Shown: one piece after another, positions 7,447-15,557 of the stretch
How positions within the stretch are numbered: the first letter of the stretch is position 1
Layout of the letters: the number at the start of each line of letters is the position of its first letter
Assembly (NCBI GenBank): GCA_028866135.1
Contig: JAGWIS010000003.1
Location: forward strand, 1 to 43,654
Source: Patescibacteria group bacterium
GTDB taxonomy: Bacteria; Patescibacteriota; Minisyncoccia; Phycocordibacterales; Phycocordibacteraceae
Length of the DNA: 43,654 nucleotides
Direction: 5' to 3'
Position numbers and translations under genes: made by a program
Notes under the pieces: generated by a model
Seen by the model: the letters and a program-made list of their open reading frames with translations, nothing else
What the model was told of the DNA's origin: nothing
Databases searched by the model: none

Positions 7447-8733
7447 ATGTTCCGTATGCTCCGCCGCGCCCACTCTCCAATCTTCCGCCAAGGATACGTG
7501 CTTGTCCTTGCGCTCGTATTCCTCGGCATCTTCTTCGCCACCGGAAGCGCATATCTGAACTCCGTCACGAGCTCTGCGCGGAGCATCCGCGCGAGCGTCG
7601 CAAGCGCGCAGGCGCTCGCGCTTGCCGAGGCGGGCATTGATGCGGCAGTGTACCAGTTGAATCAGAACGGTAGTTACTCCGGAGAGTCGAATACGGCGCT
7701 TGGCGCGGGCACCTATACCGTCGTCGTCTCGGCAATCGACACCAACACCAAGCGGCTCACAGTCACCGGGTACGTTCCGAACTCCGCAAATCCTCTTGCG
7801 ACCAAGACCGTGACCGTGCTCGTAAGCATCAACACGACCACCATCTCCTTCCACTACGGCGCACAGGTCGGAGCGGGCGGCATCAGCATGAACAACAACT
7901 CGCAGGTAAACGGCAATCTGTATTCTGACGGGAGCATTTCGGGAAGCGGCACCATCACGGGCGACGTGACCGTCGCGAGCAGCACGAATTCGCTCAGCGG
8001 CGTGACGGTGACGGGGACCGCGCGGGCGCACTCGCTCACGAACTGCACGATAAGCGGCGACGCGTACTACCAGACCATTTCGAACTGCCCGGTGGGCGGG
8101 ACGAGGTACCCGGGAAGCGCGGATTCAGCCTCGCTTCCTATGCCGATTTCAGACGCGCAGATCACCGCATGGGAGGCGACCGCGGCGGCCGGAGGAGTAA
8201 CCGCAGGGCCGCATACGGTAAGCGGTTCAGAAACATTGGGCCCGCAAGAGATAAACGGCGACCTCACGATAAACGGCACGCTCACTCTCAGCGGCATCGT
8301 ATGGGTGAAAGGAAACGTGTCTTTTAGAAACAATGCGTCTCTCACCGTCTCTTCAAATCTGGGGAATGCCGGCGCTATCCTCATTGCGGACGTGCCCGGA
8401 AACCAGTCCTCGAAGGGGACTGTCGACCTTTCAAACAACATCACGATATCGGGAAACGGAAACGCAGGAAGCTATCCGATGGTTCTTTCCACGAATTCCG
8501 GCTCGGACGCGATTTCGGTCGGAAACAATGCGACCAGCGTCATCCTCTACGCGTCAAAGGGCACGATCGAGGTGAGCAATAACGCGAGCGTGAACCAGAT
8601 CACCGCGTACGAGCTTTCGCTCCAGAATAATGCGACGATTACGTACGTAAGCGGCCTTCAAAACGCAAACTTCTCCGGCGGCGCGGGAGGATCATGGGCG
8701 GTCGTGCCGCACACCTACTCCATCTCCCGCTAG
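7447..8733 (+). CDS. PilX-like pilus-associated protein with repetitive beta-structured C-terminus
   Basis: 428 residues. The N-terminal helix YVLVLALVFLGIFFATGSAY followed by ALALAEAGIDAAVYQLNQ is the PilX N-terminal pattern. From about residue 130 the protein consists of short N/G/S/T-rich strands (NNNSQVNGNLYSDGSISGSG, LTINGTLTLSGIVWVKGNVS), suggesting a right-handed beta-helix on the surface. It starts 1 nt after the previous stop and closes the pilus operon. A role as adhesin or tip component is an inference. Confidence 0.82.
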   Translation: MFRMLRRAHSPIFRQGYVLVLALVFLGIFFATGSAYLNSVTSSARSIRASVASAQALALAEAGIDAAVYQLNQNGSYSGESNTALGAGTYTVVVSAIDTNTKRLTVTGYVPNSANPLATKTVTVLVSINTTTISFHYGAQVGAGGISMNNNSQVNGNLYSDGSISGSGTITGDVTVASSTNSLSGVTVTGTARAHSLTNCTISGDAYYQTISNCPVGGTRYPGSADSASLPMPISDAQITAWEATAAAGGVTAGPHTVSGSETLGPQEINGDLTINGTLTLSGIVWVKGNVSFRNNASLTVSSNLGNAGAILIADVPGNQSSKGTVDLSNNITISGNGNAGSYPMVLSTNSGSDAISVGNNATSVILYASKGTIEVSNNASVNQITAYELSLQNNATITYVSGLQNANFSGGAGGSWAVVPHTYSISR

Positions 8734-8751
8734 AGCTGCTATCATAGGAGC

Positions 8752-9495
8752 ATGCTCATTGTCGCCAACTGGAAAGCCTACGTCGAAGACATAAAAAAAG
8801 CGAAAAAGCTTTTTTCGATAAGCAAAAAGCTCGTGCGCGCGACCGGCGTCGACATTGTCCTTGCGCCGCCGGCTCCTTTTCTCGGCGCGCTCGCCGTGCG
8901 CAATAAGTCTCGCGTGGCCTTCGCGGCGCAGGATATTTCCGTAACCACCGGCGGCGCAAGAACTGGCGAAGCGACCGCAAGCGCCTATACGGCGGCCGGA
9001 GCGACCTATGCCATCATCGGCCACTCCGAACGAAGGGCGGCGGGCGATACGAGGGAGATCGTTGCAGAGAAGATCGCGCGCGCCTTCGCGAACGGACTCA
9101 CCCCCATTCTCTGTGTGGGCGAGGAGGAGCGCGATGGGGGAGGCCGCTATCTCGGCTTCATCCGCGAAGAAATAGTGAGTGCGATTGAGCCTCTCGCCCC
9201 CAAAGAGCGCCCGAAAATCATCGTGGCATACGAGCCGCTCTGGGCCATCAATAAGACGGCCGCTGATGCTATCAGCTCGAATGATCTTGCCGAGATGACG
9301 CTCTACATCCGGAAAGTGCTGGCCGAACTCCTCCCTGGGAAAGGGTCGCAGCATGTGCCGGTGCTCTACGGCGGCTCAGTCGAGCCGGAGAATGCACGCC
9401 TGCTCGCTCTTGATTCGGGCATTGATGGATTCCTCGTTGGACACGCTTCGGTCGATCCGGCTTCTTTCGAGCTTCTCGCAAAACATCTCGCTTGA
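8752..9495 (+). CDS. tpiA: Triose-phosphate isomerase
   Basis: 247 residues. Interconverts dihydroxyacetone phosphate and glyceraldehyde 3-phosphate in glycolysis. Active-site Lys8 in ANWK, His91 in GHSERR, and Glu161 in AYEPLWAI are present, as is the phosphate-binding YGGSVEPEN. Loop 6, normally WAIGTGK, is WAINKTAAD, an altered lid. An extended -10 (TGCTATCAT) ends 6 nt before ATG; AGGAG lies only 1 nt upstream, too close for normal ribosome binding. pgk follows. Confidence 0.95.
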   Translation: MLIVANWKAYVEDIKKAKKLFSISKKLVRATGVDIVLAPPAPFLGALAVRNKSRVAFAAQDISVTTGGARTGEATASAYTAAGATYAIIGHSERRAAGDTREIVAEKIARAFANGLTPILCVGEEERDGGGRYLGFIREEIVSAIEPLAPKERPKIIVAYEPLWAINKTAADAISSNDLAEMTLYIRKVLAELLPGKGSQHVPVLYGGSVEPENARLLALDSGIDGFLVGHASVDPASFELLAKHLA

Positions 9496-9496
9496 T

Positions 9497-9620
9497 GCGT
9501 CCCGTTAGAAATCACGAACACGTCTCTTGGAGTAATCGCGAAACAATATGGAACGCAGTAACCAAATAAACTATGACGATCCTTATGCGACGGCCGTATT
9601 CTATTTCTAACGGGATGCGC
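9497..9620. repeat. Inverted-repeat unit between tpiA and pgk (CCCGTTAGAAAT arms)
   Basis: CCCGTTAGAAAT (9501-9512) and ATTTCTAACGGG (9603-9614) are perfect 12-bp inverted arms, extended outward by GATGCGT / ATGCGC with small gaps. The right arm abuts the pgk ATG at 9615. The core CCCGTTAGA is also found in the recJ insertion at 11737-11806. The ~90 nt between the arms show no convincing gene. Confidence 0.7.
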
Positions 9621-10778
9621 ACGATTCGCGACATCCCAGTATTCGAAAATATTCCGATACTGGTGCGGGCGGCATTGAATGTTCCTGTCGCAAACGGGGC
9701 CGTCGTCAATGACTACCGCTTGCGCCGCGCACTGCCGACCATCCGCTTTCTTGCCGAGCGGGGCGCCAAAGTCGTTCTCATAAGCCATATCGGGGAGCAG
9801 GGGACCGAGACGCTCGAGCCGGTCGCCCGAGCGCTTGGGAAGCTTATTTCCGGCGTTTCGTTCTTTGGCGAAACGATCGGGGAGCGAGCGCGCGGCACCG
9901 TGCGAGAGCTCGCGCCGAGAAACGTTCTCGTTCTCGAAAATCTTCGGCGCAATAAAGGCGAACGCACGAATGATCGCGCGTTCGCGAAGGAGCTTGCGGC
10001 GCTCGCGGATGTGTTTGTGGAGGATTCGTTTGATACGTGCCACCGCCCTCACGCCTCCATCGTCGGCGTCCCCGAGCTCCTGCCGAGCTATGTCGGACTT
10101 TTGCTTGAGGAGGAGGTGCGCGAACTCTCACAGGCGCTTACGCCGAAGCATCCGGCGTTTGCCGTCATTGGCGGCGCGAAGTTCAGCACCAAAGAGGCGG
10201 TGCTCACGACGCTTTTGGATGCGTACGATCAGGTATTCGTCGGCGGTGCCCTCGCAAATGATTTCTTCAAGGCATCCGGGCGGGAAGTGGGGAAGTCGCT
10301 CGTCTCTGATTTTGATCCGGAGCGCATGAAAAAGGTCCTTTCGAATCCTAAGCTCGTCCTCCCCGTCGATTCGCTCGTCATTCCCGCTAGCGCCGTCGGG
10401 TCGCTTGATGCGCGCGCGCAAGCGCGCGTCGCCTCTCCCGGAGAGGTGCGGAGTGATGAAGTCATCCTCGATCACGGCCCGGGTACTTCCGCGCTTCTCG
10501 CAAGTCTTGCGGCGAAAGCGAAGACCATCCTCTGGAACGGTCCTTTGGGAAATTATGAAAACGGATTCATCGATGCGACTGACGCGCTCGCGCGCGCCGT
10601 CGCCGCCTCGGGCGCGCACTCGGTCATCGGCGGCGGCGACACGGTCGCCGCGATAGAGAATCTCGGCATCCTCTCGCGCTTCTCGTTCGTCTCAACCGGC
10701 GGCGGCGCGATGCTCGACTTCCTCGCAAAGGGTACTTTGCCTGGTATTGATGTCCTTGGAAATCACCCGAGCGCTTGA
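9615..10778 (+). CDS. pgk: Phosphoglycerate kinase (divergent)
   Basis: 387 residues. Makes ATP from 1,3-bisphosphoglycerate and ADP. Conserved: NVPVANG near 22, DYRLRRALPTI, SHIG, LENLRR, CHRPHAS, GGAKFSTK, WNGPLGNYEN, GGGDT and STGGGA. Two 3-phosphoglycerate contacts are replaced: the Asp of RVDFN is Ala20 (RAALN), and the Arg of SHLGR is Glu61 (SHIGE). The start at 9615 fits the family N-terminus; ATG 9573 in frame is an alternative with 14 extra residues. The 3' end overlaps the convergent HIT gene by 16 bp. Confidence 0.92.
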   Translation: MRTIRDIPVFENIPILVRAALNVPVANGAVVNDYRLRRALPTIRFLAERGAKVVLISHIGEQGTETLEPVARALGKLISGVSFFGETIGERARGTVRELAPRNVLVLENLRRNKGERTNDRAFAKELAALADVFVEDSFDTCHRPHASIVGVPELLPSYVGLLLEEEVRELSQALTPKHPAFAVIGGAKFSTKEAVLTTLLDAYDQVFVGGALANDFFKASGREVGKSLVSDFDPERMKKVLSNPKLVLPVDSLVIPASAVGSLDARAQARVASPGEVRSDEVILDHGPGTSALLASLAAKAKTILWNGPLGNYENGFIDATDALARAVAASGAHSVIGGGDTVAAIENLGILSRFSFVSTGGGAMLDFLAKGTLPGIDVLGNHPSA

Positions 10779-11173
10779 CGAATTTTTAGAGCGATAGCAG
10801 CAGCATCGCCCGGCGGGTAGTCGCTCTGCGGCCAAAACGAGAATTCGCTCCGGTCGTGGCGCGGAATGATGTGGAAATGAAGATGAAAGACGATTTGGCC
10901 AGCAGCTGCCTCGTGATTGGAATTGATGTGAGCGCCGTGGGCGCCAACCGCGTCCCGCACCGCCGGCGCGATTTTTCTCACCGTACGCATCACGGCCGCA
11001 AGCGTCTCATCGTCGACGTCAAAGATATTCCGCACCTGCTTTTTCGGCACCACGAGCGTGTGTCCGGGCGTCGCCGGCTTCGCATCGAGAAAGGCAATGG
11101 TGCCCTCATCTTCATACACGATGTGCGCGGGAATCTCGCGCCGGATTATTTTCGTAAAAATAGTGTCTTCCAT
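10763..11173 (-). CDS. HIT family hydrolase (Hint/HinT-like)
   Basis: 136 residues. Contains the classic N-terminus TIFTKIIRREIPAHIVYEDE, TPGHTLVVPKK, and the histidine triad H97-L-H99-F-H101 followed by IIPR. Such proteins hydrolyse adenosine phosphoramidates or related nucleotides. TATACT on the minus strand (11180-11185) ends 6 nt before ATG and overlaps the recJ -10 box on the opposite strand. Convergent with pgk with a 16-bp overlap. Distinct from the HIT protein at 2814, which is more divergent. Confidence 0.93.
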   Translation of the reverse strand: MEDTIFTKIIRREIPAHIVYEDEGTIAFLDAKPATPGHTLVVPKKQVRNIFDVDDETLAAVMRTVRKIAPAVRDAVGAHGAHINSNHEAAAGQIVFHLHFHIIPRHDRSEFSFWPQSDYPPGDAAAIALKIRQALG

Positions 11174-11179
11174 GCAGTG

Positions 11180-11189
11180 AGTATACAAT
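11180..11189. promoter_or_regulatory. Overlapping divergent -10 boxes for HIT gene and recJ
   Basis: AGTATACAAT holds TATACT on the minus strand (11180-11185), 6 nt before the HIT ATG, and TACAAT on the plus strand (11184-11189), 9 nt before the recJ ATG. Because they share bases, polymerase binding for the two genes should be mutually exclusive. Confidence 0.55.
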
Positions 11190-11198
11190 AGCGTGCAC

Positions 11199-12992
11199 AT
11201 GTTTCCGCTCCACGATCCTTTGCACGAGACGGTGCGCGAAGAACTTTCTTTCTACGATGACCTTACCGCCGCGCTTCTTGCGCGCCGCGGCGTCCTGAGC
11301 AGGGAGGAGGCGGAAAAATTTCTCAATCCCTCATACGATTTGCATCTCCATGATCCGTTCCTAATGGTAGACATGGAGAAGGCGGCGCGGCGATTGTCTC
11401 ACGCGATCCTTTCCGGAGAGCGCATCGGCGTGTGGAGCGATTACGATTGCGATGGCATACCGGGCGGAGTGCTCATGCACGATTTCCTCGCGAAAGCGGG
11501 CGCAAATTTCGAAAATTATATTCCGCACCGGCACGAAGAAGGTTATGGGATGAATGTTGCCGGCATCGAGAAGCTCGCGAAAAGCGGAGTGAAGCTCATC
11601 GTGACGGTCGACTCCGGCATCACGGACGTCGAGCCCATCGCTCGAGCGAACGAGCTCGGCATGGAAGTCATCGTCACGGATCACCACCTGCCTGCCGAAA
11701 AACTGCCGGACGCGTTTGCAATCCTCAACCCGAACGCTCGTCCCGTTAGAGGCAAGATGCCGGAGGCATCTGGCTCGCCTTCGGCGAGCGCCTCTAACGG
11801 GACGAGAGCGGAGGAAACGTATCCGTTTAAGAGTCTCTGCGGCTCGGGCGTCGCGTGGAAGCTCGTGTGCGCGACGCTTGCGGCGGCGCCCGCGCTTCGC
11901 GAGCGGGTGCCTGAGGGATGGGAAAAGTGGCTTCTCGACATGGTGGGGCTCGCGACCATCGCCGACATGGTCCCGCTCACGGGCGAAAACCGCGTTCTTG
12001 CCGCTTACGGCCTCCTCGTGATGCGCAAATCCCCGCGCATCGGGCTGCAGAAACTCTGCCGAGGGATGCGCGTTGATCAGCGCAAGCTCACCGAAGATGA
12101 CGTCGGATTCATGATCGCGCCGCGCATAAACGCGGCAAGCCGCATGGGGTCGGCGGAGGACGCCTTCCGCCTCTTCACGACTGACTCTGAAAGCGAGGCG
12201 GATTTGCTTGCGAAGAAGCTGGAGAAAATGAATCGCACGCGCAAAGCGGAGGCGGGCACCATCACGCGAGCGGTGCATGCGCGACTGAAAGAGAAGGGCG
12301 CGGTCAGAAGCGTCATCGCGCTCGGAGATCCGGAGTGGCGCCCGGCGCTCCTCGGGCTCGTCGCCAATACCATTGCGGATGAGTACGAGCGGCCCGTATT
12401 CCTTTGGGGCAGGGAGGGGAATATGCGCCTCAAGGGATCGGTGCGAAGCGGCGGCGGGGTGCACATCCTCGAGCTCATGCGCGCCACGGAAAACACCTTC
12501 ACCGAATTCGGCGGGCACAGAGCGGCGGGCGGTTTCACCGTCGAAGACACTGCGGTGTTCTTTCTTGAAGACCGCCTGGTCGAAGCACACGGGAAAATGC
12601 AAAAAGAAGAAGCGGATGATGATTTACTGATGCGCGCTGACGCCGTGGTCGCACCGGAAGAGATAACTGATGCTTTTCTTACAAAAATCGAACGTCTTGC
12701 CCCATTTGGCATGGAGAACCCAAAACCCGTGTTTCTTTTGCGAGAGGTTTTCGTGCGCCGGATTTCACATTTCGGGAAAGGAGAGGAGCACTTGAAATTG
12801 AATGTGTGTTCAAGAGAGGAAAGCGAATCCGGCATCGATGCCGTTACGTTTTTCGCGAAAGGCCCGCTTGCGCGCGTCGCGGAGACGCTTGCCGCAAATA
12901 GTCGCGCACATCTGCTCGCGCACATCGAGCGCGACACGTTTTCGCGCGAGAATCCGGTGCGTCTGCGACTTCTCGATCTCAGAGTTGCATGA
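11199..12992 (+). CDS. recJ: Single-stranded-DNA-specific exonuclease RecJ
   Basis: 597 residues. 5'-3' single-strand exonuclease of recombination and repair. DHH motifs: DYDCDG at 81-86, VTVDSGI near 136, VTDHH at 159-163, then GSGVAWK; DHHA1 motif FGGHRAAGGF; C-terminal OB-like domain with LAPFGMENPKP. Residues about 180-203 (ARPVRGKMPEASGSPSASAS) do not fit the family, in which NPN is followed within a few residues by YPFK; they are encoded by a palindromic insertion at 11737-11806. ATG 11199 is chosen; GTG 11193 is possible. Confidence 0.93.
   Translation: MFPLHDPLHETVREELSFYDDLTAALLARRGVLSREEAEKFLNPSYDLHLHDPFLMVDMEKAARRLSHAILSGERIGVWSDYDCDGIPGGVLMHDFLAKAGANFENYIPHRHEEGYGMNVAGIEKLAKSGVKLIVTVDSGITDVEPIARANELGMEVIVTDHHLPAEKLPDAFAILNPNARPVRGKMPEASGSPSASASNGTRAEETYPFKSLCGSGVAWKLVCATLAAAPALRERVPEGWEKWLLDMVGLATIADMVPLTGENRVLAAYGLLVMRKSPRIGLQKLCRGMRVDQRKLTEDDVGFMIAPRINAASRMGSAEDAFRLFTTDSESEADLLAKKLEKMNRTRKAEAGTITRAVHARLKEKGAVRSVIALGDPEWRPALLGLVANTIADEYERPVFLWGREGNMRLKGSVRSGGGVHILELMRATENTFTEFGGHRAAGGFTVEDTAVFFLEDRLVEAHGKMQKEEADDDLLMRADAVVAPEEITDAFLTKIERLAPFGMENPKPVFLLREVFVRRISHFGKGEEHLKLNVCSREESESGIDAVTFFAKGPLARVAETLAANSRAHLLAHIERDTFSRENPVRLRLLDLRVA
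11737..11806. repeat. In-frame palindromic element inside recJ
   Basis: Arms CTCGTCCCGTTAGAGGC (11737-11753) and GCCTCTAACGGGACGAG (11790-11806) are perfect 17-bp inverted repeats. Between them are two more hairpins: GATGCC-GGA-GGCATC (11756-11770) and GCTCGCC-TTC-GGCGAGC (11773-11789). The whole can fold as a three-way junction. It preserves the frame and encodes a family-foreign loop in RecJ. Confidence 0.85.
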
Positions 12993-13000
12993 CGCTTCTC

Positions 13001-13043
13001 CCCAACAAGGGTGCCCCTTGTAGCAAGGGGCACCCTTGTTGGG
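13001..13043. repeat. Perfect 20-bp hairpin between recJ and rnhA
   Basis: CCCAACAAGGGTGCCCCTTG (13001-13020) and its exact reverse complement (13024-13043) flank a TAG loop. No T-run follows, so it is not a textbook terminator. It ends 8 bp before the rnhA -10 box TATAGT (13052-13057). Confidence 0.85.
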
Positions 13044-13064
13044 ATTTGGGGTATAGTGGGTCCC

Positions 13065-13484
13065 ATGCATTTCACTATCCACGCCGACGGCGGCGCAAGA
13101 GGGAATCCGGGACCCGCGGGCGCGGGAGCGATGATCCGCGACGAGCTCGGTAATTCTGTCGCGAGCGTTTCGAAATTCCTCGGACACCGTACAAACAACT
13201 TCGCAGAGTACGAAGCCGTCATCCTCTCTCTCGAGGCTTTGGCAAAACTGGTTCCCGCAGGAAAACACAGCGCGACTGAGGTCGCCGTAAAAATGGACAG
13301 TGAGCTCGTGGTGAAGCAGATGAAAGGAGAATACAAAGTGAAGCATCCCGTCCTGAAAGAGCAGTACGCGCGGCTCATTCACGCCGCGGGAGCATTCGGC
13401 AGAGTCTCGTTCTCCCACGTGCGGCGGGAAGAAAATACCGACGCCGATGCACTCGCAAACGAAGCGATGGATCGAGGTGATTAA
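13065..13484 (+). CDS. rnhA: Ribonuclease HI family protein
   Basis: 139 residues. Cleaves RNA in RNA-DNA hybrids. All four acidic active-site residues are visible: D8 in IHADGGARGNPGP, E48 in NNFAEYEA, D78 in VKMDSELV and D128 in TDADALAN. TATAGT ends 7 nt before the ATG. The tight start and lack of Shine-Dalgarno suggest a leaderless message. Preceded by a strong hairpin at 13001-13043. Confidence 0.92.
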   Translation: MHFTIHADGGARGNPGPAGAGAMIRDELGNSVASVSKFLGHRTNNFAEYEAVILSLEALAKLVPAGKHSATEVAVKMDSELVVKQMKGEYKVKHPVLKEQYARLIHAAGAFGRVSFSHVRREENTDADALANEAMDRGD

Positions 13485-13501
13485 CTAATATTTAATATTA
13501 T

Positions 13502-14053
13502 ATGCGTGAAATTGAATTGAAATTCAGAATAAAAGACCCGAAAGTCATTGAGAAAAAGCTTTCTGGGATGGGCTGTCTCTTTTCCAAACCGCTGCATCAA
13601 CGAGATACGGTTTACACAAAAGAAGGAAGTACTGAAGAGTGGCGATCTTCCAAAGAAGGGGATATCACCGTTCGGATTCGCCGTCAGGACACCGGGGCTG
13701 AGTTTAATCTTAAACAACAGCGTTCAGGCGAGTCCGATAACCTTGAGTACGAGACGAAAGTTGATGATCCAGAAACGCTACACCATATCTTGACCGTTCT
13801 CGGATATTCGCCAGAGGTAACGGTGAACAAGATGCGACGCAAGTGTAAATTAGGAGAATATGATATCTGTCTCGACTCTGTCGAAGAATTGGGAGATTTC
13901 CTGGAAATTGAAAAGCTCGCCGAAGATAACGTTAATCCGGAGGCGGTACGGGACGAACTTTTCAAAGCCATAGAGCCTTTGGGGTTATACCGAACGGACG
14001 AGGAACCGCGTGGGTACGATACGCAAATCTTTTTGCTGCATCACGGCAAATAG
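13502..14053 (+). CDS. CYTH domain protein (class IV adenylate cyclase/triphosphatase-like)
   Basis: 183 residues. The N-terminal ExExK motif of the CYTH superfamily is E3-I-E5-L-K7 (MREIELKFRI), followed by the expected pattern of charged strands (VRIRRQDTGAEFNLKQ, LEYETKV, MRRKCKLGEYDICLDSVEEL, FLEIEK). CYTH enzymes bind triphosphates in a tunnel with Mg; the substrate (ATP, thiamine triphosphate or polyphosphate) cannot be decided. The gene is visibly more AT-rich than its neighbours, suggesting acquisition. An AT-rich stretch (TTTAATATTAT) directly precedes the ATG. Confidence 0.88.
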   Translation: MREIELKFRIKDPKVIEKKLSGMGCLFSKPLHQRDTVYTKEGSTEEWRSSKEGDITVRIRRQDTGAEFNLKQQRSGESDNLEYETKVDDPETLHHILTVLGYSPEVTVNKMRRKCKLGEYDICLDSVEELGDFLEIEKLAEDNVNPEAVRDELFKAIEPLGLYRTDEEPRGYDTQIFLLHHGK

Positions 14054-14057
14054 GTGC

Positions 14058-15557
14058 ATGCGCTTCCTTGTTGCAGTTGTTTCGGGATTTGCGAGCGGCG
14101 TGTTTCTCCGCTCGCTTTTTGTTTTCAGTTGGCCACCGATTGTGTTTGTGCTTCTCATTACCGGACTTTTTGCTGGTGCCGCATTTCTGAAGCCGCGCCT
14201 TGCGTACTCAATTGGCGCGGCGTTCTGCATGCTCATGGCGTTTGGCATGATGCGCGCATCGCTTGCGGATACTCCATTGCCCGAATCGTTTGCGAGAGAT
14301 CTGCGGCATCGCGTGTCGTACGAGGGAGTCGTCGTGTCCGATCCCGACGTGCGCGACGCGAATCAGCGTGTGGAGATTCGCGTTTCCGGTAGAGAAGCGC
14401 CTGCGGTCATGCTCGCGGTTGCGCCACGCTACCCGGAAGTGTCGGTGGGGGATCGAGTGAGAGTATCCGGAACGCTCATGCTGCCGGAAGCGTTCGCCGA
14501 TGACAGCGGACGAGTGTTTCGGTACGACAAATACCTGGAGCGAGATGGCGTGCGCTTCCTCTTAAACTTCGCTTTCCTGCAAAAGGAGGAGGGAGCGCCT
14601 TGGTACTTCGTCCCTGCGCTCCTCGCACGGATAAAACATTCCTTCCTCGACGGGCTCAAGGCGGTGCTGCCGGAGCCGTACGCCTCACTTGCGGGCGGAA
14701 TCATCATCGGTGGGAAATCCGGCCTCGGGAGCGATCTTCAGCAAGCATTCGTGCGCTCCGGGCTCGCGCAGATCATCGTCCTTTCCGGCTACAACGTGAT
14801 GGTCGTCGCCGAGTGGATTATGGCGGCGCTCGCACTTACCAAGCTTCCAAAACGATGGGGCGCGGCGGCGGCCGCAATGGGAATTCTCGTCTTCGTCGGC
14901 ATCGCGGGCGCATCCTCTACCGCGCTTCGTGCCGCACTCATGGCGCTCATCGCGCTCTACGCACGCGCAACCGGGAGGACCTATGCGGCCGGTCGCGCGC
15001 TTTTGTTCGTCGTCCTTCTCATGCTCTTATGGAATCCGCTCTTCCTCGTTTTTGACCCTGGCTTTGGCCTCTCGGTCGCCGCGACCGCCGGGCTCATCTG
15101 GCTCGCACCCATCGTCGAGGTCTTTCTTTCATTCATGAAAAATACTTTTTGGGAAAATGCGCTCGCAACGACGCTCGCCGCGCAAATCGCTGTCCTTCCG
15201 CTCCTTCTCTACGACACGGGCAATCTTTCTCTCGTCTCGGTGCCAGCGAACGTGCTTGCGATGCCGTTCGTACCGGTCGCGATGGGGCTTTCCGCGTTCG
15301 CCGGATTCGCGGGAATGCTTTTTAGTTCGTTTGCATCTTTCTTCGGCATGTTCCTCGCGCTACCGGCATACCTCGCAAACGCGTATCTGCTACTTCTCGC
15401 AGAGAAATCAGCCGCACTGCCCTTAGCTGCCGTCTCAATTCCGCCCTTCCCGTTCTGGCTCGTGCTTGTGAGCTACGCAGCGCTCATTTACTTCGCCGCC
15501 TCGAAACGCTTTTCGACGACGCTCCAATTGAGATTCGCGAGAAACGCGTCGACATAA
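14058..15557 (+). CDS. comEC: ComEC-type DNA uptake channel (membrane and OB domains only)
   Basis: 499 residues. Inner-membrane channel for single-stranded DNA during natural transformation. N-terminal helices, then a DUF4131/OB-like soluble part (SYEGVVVSDPDVRDANQRVE, VGDRVRVSGTL), then the Competence domain with LAGGIIIGGKSGL, GLAQIIVLSGYNV, AGASSTALRAALMAL and many helices. The metallo-beta-lactamase domain common at the C-terminus is absent; a degenerate version lies separately at 16489-17034. The last 70 bp overlap the convergent sodA gene. Confidence 0.9.
   Translation: MRFLVAVVSGFASGVFLRSLFVFSWPPIVFVLLITGLFAGAAFLKPRLAYSIGAAFCMLMAFGMMRASLADTPLPESFARDLRHRVSYEGVVVSDPDVRDANQRVEIRVSGREAPAVMLAVAPRYPEVSVGDRVRVSGTLMLPEAFADDSGRVFRYDKYLERDGVRFLLNFAFLQKEEGAPWYFVPALLARIKHSFLDGLKAVLPEPYASLAGGIIIGGKSGLGSDLQQAFVRSGLAQIIVLSGYNVMVVAEWIMAALALTKLPKRWGAAAAAMGILVFVGIAGASSTALRAALMALIALYARATGRTYAAGRALLFVVLLMLLWNPLFLVFDPGFGLSVAATAGLIWLAPIVEVFLSFMKNTFWENALATTLAAQIAVLPLLLYDTGNLSLVSVPANVLAMPFVPVAMGLSAFAGFAGMLFSSFASFFGMFLALPAYLANAYLLLLAEKSAALPLAAVSIPPFPFWLVLVSYAALIYFAASKRFSTTLQLRFARNAST

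Noticed and set aside
9495-9569. A 24-codon ORF (MRPVRNHEHVSWSNRETIWN...) overlapping the tpiA stop as TGATG.
   Set aside because: It is formed largely by the inverted-repeat unit and has no independent support; not annotated as a gene.
9497-9620. Integron attC site, because of the GTTAGA...TCTAAC arms.
   Set aside because: The orientation is wrong (attC begins RYYYAAC and ends GTTRRRY), the last base of the core does not fit, and no integrase or cassette array is visible.
10406-10432. GC-alternating palindrome in pgk (GATGCGCGCG...GCGCGTC).
   Set aside because: Simple CG alternation from Arg/Ala codons; PGK has no insertion at this point.
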